NCBI GenBank assembly: GCA_036897625.1
Contig: JAYMTA010001322.1
Location: 1-20,623, forward strand
DNA length: 20,623 bases
Origin: Pelargonium cotyledonis
Taxonomy: Eukaryota; Streptophyta; Magnoliopsida; Geraniales; Geraniaceae
Reading direction: 5' to 3'
Shown here: positions 1-10,648 of the stretch, piece by piece
How positions within the stretch are numbered: position 1 is the first letter of the stretch
Layout of the letters: each line of letters begins with the position of its first letter
The notes under the pieces: model-generated
What the model saw: the letters and a program-made list of their open reading frames with translations, nothing else
What the model was told of the DNA's origin: nothing
Databases searched by the model: none
Made by a program: the position numbers and the translations under genes

Positions 1-718
1 TATAAAAATACATTTCCATAAATAAAAATACTAGTGGGAGCAAATATAAGAAAATTAAATATATATATATATAAGAAAAAAAATAATTGGGTCCATAAAA
101 TCAAATGGACCTTTCACCAAAAACTATGTATTTTGTGATTCCCAAAATTTATTAGTTATTACTAATGGTGGTTTTCCGGCCAAATGTCAACTCGTTACCG
201 AATATGTATCTTTTTTGGCCGAAACAAAAGCGGTTACTACAAAGTGTTTTGTTGACGACTTTGATGTTCGTCACGAATTCTTAACAATGGCGACAAGATT
301 TTTTGTGACGGTTTTGTCCATGTCGTTTGAGACGGAAACAATCTTTAGCAACGAGATTTGGCAGTCACCAAAATCGACTTTTCTCACAAAGTTGAAGCCG
401 TGTCTACATTATTAGCTAGCTCTGCCTAAACACGGGGGAAGTCTCACGTTTTTTATTCTTTTTTTTTTTTTGGCCGATTAAGTTCTAAATCTTTCGGATC
501 AATATTGTTGACCCAAATAAGGTAACATTTCATGGCTTATAATTATATTGCTGTAACAATGGTGGCACAGCTGGACACCAAACCAAGCTTACCAAACAAA
601 CATGTCTTATTTTATACTAACTGATATTAAGAGATACACTGGCACAAGAAAGAAAATAAACTTTTGAATTGTTTCCAAACTTTAATGAAACTATTTTGTT
701 TGATTCGAAAAGAAAATA
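1..718. other. AT-rich intergenic DNA
   Basis: No gene is supported here. The stretch is AT-rich with an AT microsatellite around 59-73. A 66-codon open frame at 215-415 has no recognisable domain and lies in the part that resembles a decayed transposon end, so I do not call it a gene. Confidence 0.6.
231..420. mobile_element. possible decayed CACTA-type transposon end
   Basis: From about 236 the sequence reads ACTACAAAGTG and then repeats short GACGAC/CGTCAC/GTGACGG/GAGACGG blocks on both strands. Plant CACTA (En/Spm) elements typically begin CACTACAA and carry subterminal GACGA-type repeats, so this could be an old terminus. The first C of CACTA is missing, no matching opposite end was found and no target duplication is visible. 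The call is therefore weak and rests on composition and motif resemblance only. Confidence 0.3.
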
Positions 719-981
719 CTCCCTCCGTCTTAAAATGAGTGTCTTGTTTGTCTAATTTTTTTGTTCCAAAATGAGTGTCTTGTTTCTATTTTTATATTAT
801 TATATTAGTGTTCTTCTCATATTACCCTTATCACTTATGCACATAGACAAATCTGCACATAGGTGCACAAGGGGTGCACATGTGGAAAGTGAGGGTTATA
901 TTGGAAACACACTAAATTATCTTGTAATTCTTAATTTTTGCAAAAAATGGAAACAAGATACTCATTTTAGGACGGATGGAG
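719..981. mobile_element. Stowaway-like MITE (Tc1/mariner type)
   Basis: A 263-bp non-coding element has terminal inverted repeats of about 28 bp. The left end starts CTCCCTCCGTCTTAAAATGA and the right end, read on the minus strand, starts CTCCATCCGTCCTAAAATGA. It is flanked on both sides by TA (717-718 and 982-983), the target duplication of Tc1/mariner elements. The CTCCCTCCGT terminus is the hallmark of plant Stowaway MITEs. A direct internal repeat (AAAATGAGTGTCTTGTTT at about 733 and 769) lies in the left arm. An 85-codon open frame inside it is incidental. The arms differ by only a few bases, which suggests a moderately young insertion. Confidence 0.85.
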
Positions 982-3636
982 TATATCGATTTCAATCTGC
1001 ATATATACCAACAGTGACAATTGTCTAAAATGACAATCTTATTGTTCTTATCAATTAAACAAGAATAGGTAGGTCATAAATGAATAAACAAGTTATGGCA
1101 ATCGAATCTTTAGCTATAAGACTTTATGGATTTGAACTCACTTGCCAGTTTGCTCTTCATTGAGCCTCAGGATAATTATTTGATTCAACAAACATTGATA
1201 GATCGTTATGAATTTTTTCTAAATCATAGGATCTCGAAGTTATATACGTTTGTTAGGATCTCTCGTGAACTTCCAAACCCTCAGGAATGCTACACATGAG
1301 ACTCTTAAACATCACAGGCCAACCTGTAGGTATGCACATCTACAAAGCCTCCACGCACCACTAAAACTCAAGTCAAGCCTTGAGACATCGAGTCTTTCAT
1401 GCTCCTGAATAGTCGACATATCTAGAACTTTGAAACCTCTATAGGAAAGTCACGCTCAATTGGTAACTTTCCAAATTCTTGTACGACGCTTGTGAGTATG
1501 TATGTTTGAAGGCTCTAGGCATGGTACGCCCTGTGACAACCTCCTAGACATGGTCTTATGGTGACCTCCAAGGTTCTATTGCCTCAAGAGTTCTAAGATG
1601 GTGACATCATCGACACATCATCATCGGGATCCAACGTCATGTCTTGACGACATCATCCCTATACATCACAATGACATCAAATCATCATTTGAGCTGATGA
1701 CATGCACGTGATATCATCAAATCTAACTTTCATTTATGTACAACTAATCACAACATGACACGTCGTCATTTATATCTTGATTTTGTAAGTAAAAATGTTT
1801 CTTGAAACCGTGAAGTATGAATTTTTATTTTCGTTTGTGTCATTTACGCATTTTAAGCTCTCAATTTCTCTTTATAATTCTCGCACGAAACCTATTTTAC
1901 AATGATAGATATTTTAACTCTCGCACTCGAGATAAATTCCAAGGATCGACTATGTTACGTTTAACACTGTGCTTTCATGAGGAATGCAAACCCAATTAGT
2001 AATCCGCGAGTTTAATTGTTCAAGTGATGAGGAGTGCAAACCCTAGTAATTCACGAGTTTAAGTGTTCAAGTGAAAGCTCAATCCAAAATATACCAAGTG
2101 TAAAGACTCGTACACCAACAAAAATGTTAATACAACACGTATTTTGTTGTTTCGTTGACCCCAAATCAACAACACGCATCACGTAAAATTTTGAACTGAA
2201 ATAAATTTCTTATAAAATGTATGGATCCAACTGATTTTACAAAATTCATTGCAACACATAATTACTAATGCAGATAAAAAAAGTAATGAAATTAAACCAT
2301 CCCTCGTACTACAAATATGAAAGTACCGTACACAAGAAGGTGAAACAAATAAATTGCCTCATTCAGATCTCACCATATACAAGTCCTTTTTTGTTACTGC
2401 AATTATTTATTGTTTATTAATAGTATCGTCGATACAATTATTGATGACAAGAACCTTTAATGACGTTGCAGAGATCAGTAATTGCCATAATTAGGCCAAC
2501 AGTTTAGTCCTTAACCATTAAATTCATATAGTTGCGTGTTGATGAACAACGATAAGTTTTTAATTAAAAGCACTACATGCCAATTTATGTGAGTTTTAAC
2601 GAATAACAACTCGATGTATATAATATCTTTATTTTCTCGTGAGTTTCTTGTTATATAGCACTCGATTTATAAGAAAACATGACGTAATATTATTCGACGA
2701 AATTACTAATAAAGTAATTGACGTGTCATGTTTTATTAATTACACGTCATATTTTTGTATGAGACGTATAGCGTTACTCGTTGTAAGTATAATGGTGCTA
2801 CGGTAATTAGGCATACATGGCCGACCATGGCCGGGTCTCCATGCATCAATTTCAAACCTCAAGTTGAATTATTAGTATCAAAAAAAAAAAAGAAAGTTGA
2901 ATTATTGGTTGAAACTAAAACTATGTATACAATATGTAACTTGTGCTGCAGTTGCAAATTGGGCCTCACATCTTCTGACCAAATGAGCCTTCTGTAAGAA
3001 AGTGGTCCGGGTCATAAATGGTTGTCAATTTGGATCCGAATCCGTGAGCATTTAAAATAGACTCCGTAACATTTGTTTGGATTATCTTGCACTTTGTAGA
3101 ATAGGTTCAAGAATGGGAGCAAGCTTCATTCTAAACACCCCCGCCTATTTAGGAGCTAGGTTCTCGTGGATCATCATTTGGTGAACATGAACCCCGCGAG
3201 AAGAGACTAGAGAGCCCTGTAGCGTCCGAGAGAAGATTCAAAAGTGCCGAAAACAACAGGACCTATTGTAGGTTTCAAAAAGATGACGCCATTTCCCACA
3301 CGAGGATCTCGTAATAGTCCAACTCCTAGCCGAGAACATCTACAAAATACATTGAGTGCTCATGGACACCAAAATCTATGTTACATAGATCGTTTCCGAA
3401 GCATATTTTGACAAGATGAATATCCCAACATGTTGGGCAAGGCCTATGAGAGGTCGATCAAGAGAATAGAAAAGCAAATATACCGATTTTAAGAATAATT
3501 GAACTCGCAATAACCGATTGTAAGTCAAGTAACTAGTTATAGAATGCATCATATACTATTTGAATTTCAACTAAACAAGATTCAGTACTACATGTATGAT
3601 TCAATTTTTGGCTAGTTTCATTTCCAAGAAACCTAG
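982..3636. other. gene-poor intergenic DNA, probably with eroded repeats
   Basis: No supported gene. The part around 1250-1740 and the GC-richer part around 3000-3470 have an uneven, non-coding texture with frequent ATCATC/GACATCAT runs. They may be decayed LTR-retrotransposon sequence, but no polymerase or integrase motif and no paired LTRs were seen. Around 2690-2770 there is a cluster of GACGT/ACGTCAT motifs. The last roughly 100-200 bases probably include the 3' UTR of the permease gene that ends at 3637. Confidence 0.5.
1978..2074 (+). repeat. two-copy tandem duplication (~50 bp)
   Basis: Two adjacent imperfect copies, 1978-2027 and 2028-2074, both run from TGAGGARTGCAAACCC through CGAGTTTAA-TGTTCAAGTGA. 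They differ by a few substitutions and a 3-bp length difference. No function is evident. Confidence 0.85.
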
Positions 3637-5763
3637 CTACACCTTCCCATTTTGAGTATCAATGTTCCTCACAGGTCCCTTGAACCATCTCCTTGCATCC
3701 ACAACCCACCAAAGCATTATCAATCCCAAAACTGCACCCAAAGCCACTGGTGCATAGTTGAAAGTATCCCATGAAATAGGGTAAAGGGTTGGCAAGAGGA
3801 AGACCGAACACGTATAACATATCCACATAAAGGCGACGAAGCAGATTGGCCTTCTCGCTTTCCCCAAATAAAACGGCCCTGCCCTGAAGTCCTTCTCCGA
3901 CATAACCATTCGTGCAAAGATCGGGACAGCATATCCCCCTACCCATCCGATGGTGCAGACAGAAGTGATGGCAGTGAAGACAACATTGACCTTCAGAATG
4001 GGGAGTCCGAGTAGAATGCATATGGCTGCACAGAGCCACACCGCGTTTGAGGGAACTTTGTGCTTCGGATGTAGTTTCTTCCATACCGATGAAAAGGGGA
4101 TTCCCCCATCTCGGGATAGTGCATACACCTGATGCATGCCAGAAAATGTTCATTAGAAAAGTCACGAATTTACTTATGAGGAAAGGCATAGGCAGTTGCC
4201 TACTCCTGCCCACCCCAGCTCCTGCCACTGACTACAGGGGAGAAACATGAACAGATATATGCATTGATGGACAGTATGTATACATACCACTCTGGCTGCA
4301 CTTGTAGTGATTGAAAGTCCCCCGAAGAAGAACGAGCCCCATATGACAAACAACAATATGATTGCTCCGGTAGCATCATGATACCTCCCGTGGAATGCAT
4401 CATACAGTATCTGAGCCGGCACAAACACACCTGCTGTCTCATTGGTCGGATCATACAAGTAGCCAAAATCCTGAGACCGAAGAGAAGTTGCAATTGTGCA
4501 TCAGATCAAATATTGTCCCATTAAGAATTTGTGCATTTCTTGAAAACATCCCAACAAACCTGAATGCTGAAAGTGAGTGCCAGGATATAAGCCCATCCAA
4601 ATACTGATATGATCCCAATGCTGGCCAGAATCGCTATAGGACCCGTCCTGTCTGCGCCTTTTGTTTCTTCGGTCAAATGGGCCGCGGCATCATATCCATA
4701 GAGCGAATACTGACTGACAAGGAAAGATAGAATGATAACATAGGCTTTGTCTGATATCCCAGTTGTCTCGGGAGCAGTTTCGAAATGTGTGAAAACAAAC
4801 GAAGCGGATTGCGTGGTCAACGATACCAGAGGAACCATAATCACTATCACAATTCCTCCAACAACCTGTGAACAAAGTTGAGGATAGTAAAGTATAAGTG
4901 AATAGCTCTTCAAGTTTTCACGTGTATGCATTTCCTTTGCTGAATTTAACATACCTGCCACCATATTGAAATTATGTCTATAAAGGCGATAACTTCTAGC
5001 GCGAATGTGTTAAGCACCGCCCATATGAGAGTGAGGCCGATGTACATGCACAAGAATAACCATTTAGGAGCTAAGTACCCTCCATCCTTATTCGTTCCCG
5101 TGCATAGTAGAATGATACTCTGCAGAGTTTGCGATCCTGCATAGGCCTACAAGTGAACAAGGAGTTGGAATTGGAAACTTTTGTCCCAACAATGTTAAAT
5201 TCAATCGATATGCTAACGTACCTGAGTACCTATACCAGCAATTAGGCCTATGGTTTCAAGCCAGGCACAGCACCATGATGCAAAAGGACCCCATTTGGGG
5301 CCAGCTAAATGAGCTGCCCAGAAGTAAAGAGAACCTGTTGTCTGTTTTGTATAATTTGATATCAATCAAGAATCGGTTTTAGAGAAATAACAAATGATAG
5401 TGTAAAGGTAAAGATGAAGATGGCGAACCGGGAAAGAGGAACAGATCTCAGCCATGGCAATGCCAACAAACCAAGTGAAGAATGAAACCACAACCCATCC
5501 CCACACCAGACTAGCAGGGCCTGCATAGAGAAGGCTCGAGCCATACAAAGGCGTGATCCCGGTGAAAAGGGTCATGGTCGAAAATGATATCGCAAGAGTC
5601 TTGAAAAGAGTCTACACCAAATCAAAACAGGAAATTCATATCAAGAGGGGAAAGAAACAGAAACCAGAAAATGAAAACTGTTTTCTAAACGGGCACTAAC
5701 CATTTCTCTTCTGAGCTCTTGCTTGTACCCCAGCTCATTGAGCCTCTTCTCTCCCGAATCCAT
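3637..5763 (-). CDS. BAT1-type amino-acid/GABA permease (APC superfamily)
   Basis: This is a seven-exon gene predicting 512 residues. Exons, in transcript order, are 5763-5701, 5611-5429, 5341-5222, 5146-4955, 4865-4560, 4470-4288 and 4128-3637, all with GT-AG introns and all ending in phase 0. The protein is a polytopic amino acid-polyamine-organocation transporter of the Arabidopsis BAT1/GABP (At2g01170) family, which moves amino acids and GABA across membranes; the Arabidopsis protein has been placed in the mitochondrial membrane, and location here is inferred. Seen directly: the N-terminal KRLNELGYKQELRREM, the TM1 loop LFTGITPLYG, the TM2 end AMAEICSSFPTTGSLYFWAA (about residues 70-92), the YDAAAHLTEET signature at 244-254, and many hydrophobic segments. 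The C-terminus WFKGPVRNID is also family-typical. Family length is about 510-520, so it looks full length. The ATG at 5763 lies 120-150 bases downstream of a TATA box. It appears intact; paralogue assignment within the family is uncertain. Confidence 0.94.
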
Positions 5764-5920
5764 CGCGTTTGCGAGATGATCAACGAGACGAGTTTGAACT
5801 ATGAATCTTTCTTCAGATCATAAGCTTTGCAGGGTTCCAAAGAAAAGGAAATATAGGCTATAAAAGCACAGAAAACTGGATGCAACAAAACTGCACAAGA
5901 TCGATATGGTTGACTCTGCC

Positions 5921-5929
5921 TATATATAA
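5921..5929 (-). promoter_or_regulatory. TATA box of the permease gene
   Basis: Minus-strand TATATATAG lies about 160 bases upstream of the ATG at 5763. It would place transcription start near 5890 and give a 5' UTR of roughly 125 nt. Confidence 0.55.
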
Positions 5930-6223
5930 ACTAATTTGTACGAGTCTTGACTTGAAAAGGAAGAAGATGCACGCAAGCAAGTAGTTGCCATGTTTGAATT
6001 CTGGTTATTGGTTCCCTCCATGAATGTATATAAAAATAACATCCAGTTGTATAACCTGCTTATATAAATTATGGTTCCCACTTCTCTGTTTCACATGTAT
6101 GAATTACTCTGATGACAATGATTGGCCAACATTTTGGTTTGGAAAGAGATTGCCAATTCTTTGTTGACTTTTTCTTCATCAATATATATACAAAGAGAGT
6201 CTAAGAAAAGAAGATACTTATGA

Positions 6224-6239
6224 ATATATATATATATAT
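6224..6239. repeat. AT dinucleotide microsatellite
   Basis: About eight uninterrupted AT units, followed by further TATATA. Confidence 0.9.
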
Positions 6240-6414
6240 GTATATACTCATTGAGATTCTGTACACTTGACTTGAGGTTGTTCAAGTAGGAGGTGGTGTG
6301 AGTATGACCCGGTGGAATGGGTGAACCATTGACTCTATGCCCATAAATAAATTATAATAAATAAATAAAACTTATTTACGCAACCCAAGCCTATCCTTGT
6401 CAATTACCAAAAAA

Positions 6415-6429
6415 ATATATATATATATA
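6415..6429. repeat. AT dinucleotide microsatellite
   Basis: A short run of alternating A and T follows an A-run just upstream of the fold-back element. Confidence 0.85.
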
Positions 6430-6461
6430 CTTTTTGTTCTTTATTATTGTATTTTTCTAAT

Positions 6462-6752
6462 GGAAAATTACACATACTCACACTGTACTTTACACATTTT
6501 ACACATACTCACCGTAAACTTTAGTTGTAACCATTAACTACATGTACTATGTCAGATAAATTTCCGTCCATTATTTTCGTCAAAGTTATCAGAATTTGGC
6601 TACTAAAAGAGAATATTTTTAAAATATTTCGTTAACTTTGACGGAAATAGTGGACGAAAAATTATCTGACATAATACAAAGTAGTTAATAGTTACAAACT
6701 AAAATTTAAGGTAGGTATATATAAAAGGTATAAAGTACAATGTGTATATTCC
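6462..6752. mobile_element. fold-back MITE with long inverted arms
   Basis: The left arm (about 6462-6590) and right arm (about 6631-6752) are long imperfect inverted repeats. The left arm begins GGAAAATTACACATACTC and the right arm, read in reverse, begins GGAATATACACATTGTAC. Both then continue through TAACTAC, TATGTCAGATAA and TCCGTC-AAAGTTA blocks to a short loop around 6590-6630. The whole would fold into one long hairpin. Elements starting GG(T)AAATTACACATA are common non-autonomous fold-back transposons in plants; the superfamily cannot be set because no clear target duplication is seen. Confidence 0.8.
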
Positions 6753-6767
6753 TTATATATATAAGGA

Positions 6768-6837
6768 AATTAATTCATTGGAGATATTATAAATTATTAG
6801 TGTCATGACTCACCAAACAATTAATTCATTGGAGATA
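6768..6837 (+). repeat. 19-bp direct repeat
   Basis: AATTAATTCATTGGAGATA occurs exactly at 6768-6786 and again at 6819-6837, a 51-bp pitch. It lies just outside the right end of the fold-back element. Confidence 0.9.
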
Positions 6838-8164
6838 CATCTACTCATTGAAATAACCGAATTTCGATCATGTAAAGTTTGAGTGAGATTGTTTATTCTC
6901 TCCGCGAAAAACTAGTCCCATAAAAATGGGAAAGAAGTTGGGAGAAACCAAAACAGGTAACCGTGTGAAGATAAGATGTCAAACCTTGAAAGTTGGAACA
7001 AACAAACCAATTTTATCATTTTTGTTCATACATAGTGCATTTAATGTAAATAATACTAAATTTGCTGAAGATCTAATCCATCTGGACTTGGAGGAGATCT
7101 TTGGGGAGTGGAAACATAGTGCAAAAAGTACAGCAAACTTAATCTGTCAGAATATCAGCATTTGCACACATTACATGCACAAATATATCACAGCCAACAG
7201 CACTTTTTGTTGAATGTTTTCACTAACACGGAGTTCCTGAGCGGGCCCACAAAGTTGTCTTACTACACCCAAACTAATCTATGTACGAGAGTAAGTCACA
7301 GTTAAAACTCGTGACTCTCCCCAAAGGTGTATTGAGCGGAGATCGAATGCAGGTGTTTTTTCCATTCACGCGCATGTGTTGCCAAAAGCGCCGTTACCTT
7401 GGGTTCTTATTTAACATTTTTATATATAGATAATTATATATTAATACTTGAGTTTATCTCATGTAACTTTACTTTTTTTTTTTTATGTAACTTTACCTGT
7501 ATACAAAGAAACTTACTATTTAAAAGCACAAATTTTGCCACCAACCCACTGGACCTTAGTCTTGAATTTTCAATGAAATAATCACTGTGATCTTGTTCCA
7601 TCCTTTAGGTAGATTTTACAAATTCCAGCAATAGCATACACCAAAGCTAAAACAGAGTAGTAAACAACATAAAAGCAATGTTCAACAAATGCTTTAGATT
7701 GGAGAAGAATATATTGTCAAGTACAATTAGACCACTTGTTTAGGCTGTTTGGCCTGAATCATATGGACATGTGAAAAGAATTTCAAGAATTGGGGATCGA
7801 TTGATTAATGAACTTCTACCATTCACCTTACCTTGAGAGGAAGACGAAAGACCATTGTCGAGCATTCAGACCCCACCATTGAAGTCACTTACCATGCCAA
7901 AGCTTTTCACCTGTGCATAAAATCATTTGTTAGACACAATAATGGGGCCAATATGAAGACTAGTGATCCTTGAATTGAAAGTCAAAAGGTTCCAACTTCT
8001 TTTTTGGCTGCGAGTAGCTATTATGAATTTGAAATTAATAACATTGTTTGTGTTTAAACACACAGGCATGACGGATGCTTGCATATGCAAAGACTGGTAG
8101 GTCCACTCTTTTGGACTTTCGAGTCAGAGGCGAGTTGATAAAACCCAAAGGTATATTAATGGCA

Positions 8165-8285
8165 AGCACATGTTGGTTCAAGTGGTAAAGCCCCTTGTTA
8201 CACAAGTACCTCGGATGGCTCTCCTGACTGATCACAGGCTCTATGGTTCGGGGGAGAAAGGAGGGGGACTATACCACCCATTGGA
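8165..8285 (+). mobile_element. possible tRNA-derived SINE fragment
   Basis: A box A-like segment, TTGGTTCAAGTGGTAAAGCC (8173-8192), is followed about 55 bp later by a box B-like GGTTCGGGGGA (8244-8254). GGTTCAAGTGGTAA is typical of Au-like plant SINE heads. The box B end is degenerate, and no clear target duplication or 3' tail was found. It is not a functional tRNA because no cloverleaf can be assigned. Confidence 0.4.
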
Positions 8286-8528
8286 CCGAAATATCATTTG
8301 CATCAAGCTATCAAGAGCCATATATCATATATGGAAATAGTAGAATTAACTTGTAGAAATGTTGTTTCTCAAATCCCCTCAGACTCTTGGATCAGTAAGC
8401 TTATGATATTCTCTCCTTTAATGGTAACTGAAGATAAGAACAGTTAGTAGCATTACCTGAGGATGAAACAACTCTGGATGGGTCATCATATAATGTGAGA
8501 GTGAAATAATGAAAGAATTGCAGCAGTA

Positions 8529-10420
8529 TCATGTCTGAGGAGCAGCGTCAAAGGAGTGAAGCACTTGTTCCAACATCATTCTTGTTTGGGGGTCAAGAGG
8601 ACTCTCTGGTTTGTCCGAGTGAGCGATATTTAGGAGGTAGAGTTTCTTAGAAGCCACAAATGCGGCTGAAAAGATCCTCTTCATCCCTCCTCTTGTACTA
8701 TCAACCTTGTACTCAAACTCGTATACTTGCAGGCCACCTTGGCCTGATCTCTCTGCAACCCCTATTACCTCAGCATCCGTGGTACTTTCCTGTACAGATA
8801 AAAAAAACTCGTGAACACTGAACCAGCTATAATCTTCTTTACAAGGAAAGACAATAGACAAACAGCTGGAGCAAAATCGACCCAAAACATTAACCTACAA
8901 GCAAGCTCAGTCTGGTTTCGCTTATCCAAAGATATAGGCACCAGAAGCTAAGTCCAGCGTCACTGAAGAAAGCACCACACCTGTTCTGCAGTTGCCTCAT
9001 TCTCTTTTTATGTTTACTTCTATCTTTTTACATTTCTTTTCTCCCATCAATTCTCCAACTGACAGCATAATAATCAAACCATGCCTGTATTATCCCTATT
9101 ACAAAAGCCTTATACCATGGCTAATTGCATATGTGAACATTCTTCATATTAGAAGTTTACATCCTACATCAACATTAATAGTCCATATAATCACCATTCA
9201 CCAGTTATATAGTCCAATACTCAGGGACTGTGGACAGCCATCAAGAATTTTACATCCAGACATGAAATAGACACATTCACTCTGTTATATCCCTATTAGA
9301 GATATAATAGAATGAATCAACAAACTAAAATCATCACTAAAGGGTGAACTATTGTATAACCCTGAAATGATACGTGCGTGGGTGCTAAAGATTTCATGTA
9401 GCCAACCGCAACATATAATTGTATTCTATAATTAGATAACTAAAAATTCAGGTTCTGTTTTCGTTCTTTATATTTCATTGTACAGAAATAGACCTTACAC
9501 TCCAGGAATTGTATGTCAACGCTACATCCAAAAGAAGCTTATATAATCTGAGGCCACAAGCAACACGACTTAGATGCTAAACTGTTTCATGATATTGAAA
9601 CATGTTTTTCAAGTTACATACAGCATAGATTTACTCCCCTTTAATTCTAGTTCACGTATCAGCATGTCAATGCTTAAGTTCGTTCAAGTACAGCATAACA
9701 ACTTTAATAACCATAAACACTGTAAATAAGCCACAAAAAGGACTGAGACAATAAACAAAAACAAACACATACCTTGCGCTTCTCAGCCTGTATAAGTTTC
9801 TCAACCACAAATTCAGGAGTCCCGAATTCACCTAGACTCGAAAGACGAACTGGGTTGACCACAACTCCAACATTGTTACTTCCTTTACCCACCTCCTCAA
9901 AAAGCACAGTTGCCCCAGCTTTCTCAACCTAATCACCAACCAAAACTGATCCCATTTCATTTCAAACAATTTATGGAAGAATTCTAGACAATGTACATAT
10001 ACAAATTACTTATGCATAATTAAACAAACAAATACATTATACCTTATTAAATGAAGAGGGTATGAGGAGAGTGAAACCCTCCTTGGAGTCAGTGTACCTC
10101 TGAAGCTCCATTTCTTCAGCATATGCGCATTTGGATAGATTTGGCAAAAACCCATTAAAGAATAGAGCAAGGATTGAAAGATTGAGACTTCTCTTTCTAA
10201 AACTGATTGACAGGTCATTGCTCTTTTCTGGGAATCGATTTTGTGTTGAAGAAGAAGAAGAAGAAGAAGGAGCTTTGGGGAGCGATGGTGACAACAGGGA
10301 TTTGGGAAAAATGAAATTTTGGGTATGGTTATAGTTTTGTTGTTTGGGGCATGAAAGTGCAAAGAAACAGCAAACTTGCAGAGCCATTACCAGAGAAGAA
10401 GAAGAACCACAAAACTCCAT
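8529..10420 (-). CDS. PPD2: thylakoid-lumen PsbP-domain protein, PPD2-like
   Basis: This is a three-exon gene predicting 264 residues: exons 10420-10043, 9928-9773 and 8789-8529, with introns of 114 and 983 nt. Residues 1 to about 70 are Ser-rich and basic, like a chloroplast transit peptide, and include a Ser7 run coded by a GAA/TTC-type repeat. A second signal follows: RKR at 75-77, a hydrophobic stretch to about 95, and AYA (99-101) as a lumenal peptidase site. The mature part is one PsbP domain from ELQRYTDSKEGFTLLIPSSF to the end at LEQVLHSFDAAPQT. It does not match PPL1 or PPL2/PNSL1 as I remember them. It best fits the PPD2 group (At2g28605), whose role is poorly known; PsbP homologues assist photosystem or NDH complexes. 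A second in-frame ATG at codon 12 could also serve as the start. It is divergent from SRT2. Confidence 0.88.
10248..10269 (+). repeat. GAA trinucleotide repeat inside PPD2 exon 1
   Basis: Seven GAA units on the plus strand encode the Ser run (residues about 52-58) of the PPD2-like transit peptide on the minus strand. Repeat-length changes would alter only the transit peptide. Confidence 0.9.
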
Positions 10421-10648
10421 TATCGTTTATCAAGCAATCAGAAGACATGGTAGTTTTAAAACGACAAGTCGTTGAGCACATTGCCTGGTATAAAAGGACG
10501 ACCTGTCGGATCAGGATGATGTGTCCATCGTCAACAAGCGGCGGAGAAGACTCCTACGTGGCTCGGTGTCGGCGGTAATTGATTCAGTCTTGACTCAAAC
10601 TCGATACGTACAATGCTCAGATCAACATATTCACAACCGAATTTCTAG
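10421..10648. promoter_or_regulatory. divergent promoter between PPD2 and SRT2
   Basis: Only 228 bp separate the two start codons, so both promoters and both 5' UTRs must share this space. On the plus strand TATAAAAG lies at 10489-10496, which suits an SRT2 start near 10520. An ACGTGGC core (10556-10562, within CTACGTGGCTC) is a G-box/ABRE-like site. No clear TATA box faces PPD2, so that side may be TATA-less, as in many photosynthetic genes. Confidence 0.65.
10489..10496 (+). promoter_or_regulatory. TATA box of SRT2
   Basis: TATAAAAG lies 153 bases before the first ATG, placing transcription start near 10520. Confidence 0.55.

Larger units (their letters stand above)
5931..8528. other. intergenic DNA between the permease and PsbP-domain genes
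   Basis: No gene is supported across about 2.6 kb. It holds the distal promoter of the permease, two AT microsatellites, a fold-back element (6462-6752), a 19-bp direct repeat (6768 and 6819), and a possible SINE (about 8165-8285). The last few hundred bases should include the 3' UTR of the PsbP-domain gene ending at 8529. The 95-codon frame at 6926-7213 shows no domain and no codon signal that I trust. Confidence 0.6.

Noticed and set aside
215..415. 66-codon open frame
   Set aside because: It has no domain, sits in a probable transposon remnant, and has no splice or promoter context.
771..1028. 85-codon open frame
   Set aside because: It runs through the Stowaway-like MITE and past its end, so it is incidental.
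3000..3470. Possible retrotransposon or gene fragment
   Set aside because: Short readable pieces appear in several frames, but there are no catalytic motifs, no paired terminal repeats and no family I recognise.
6926..7213. 95-codon open frame starting MGKKLGETKTGN
   Set aside because: I recognise no family, and there is no supporting promoter or splicing evidence. It could be chance in AT-rich DNA.
7225..7400. Second SINE-like segment on the minus strand
   Set aside because: Only a weak box B-like GCATTCGATCTCCG is visible. Box A is not convincing, so it is mentioned only as a possibility.
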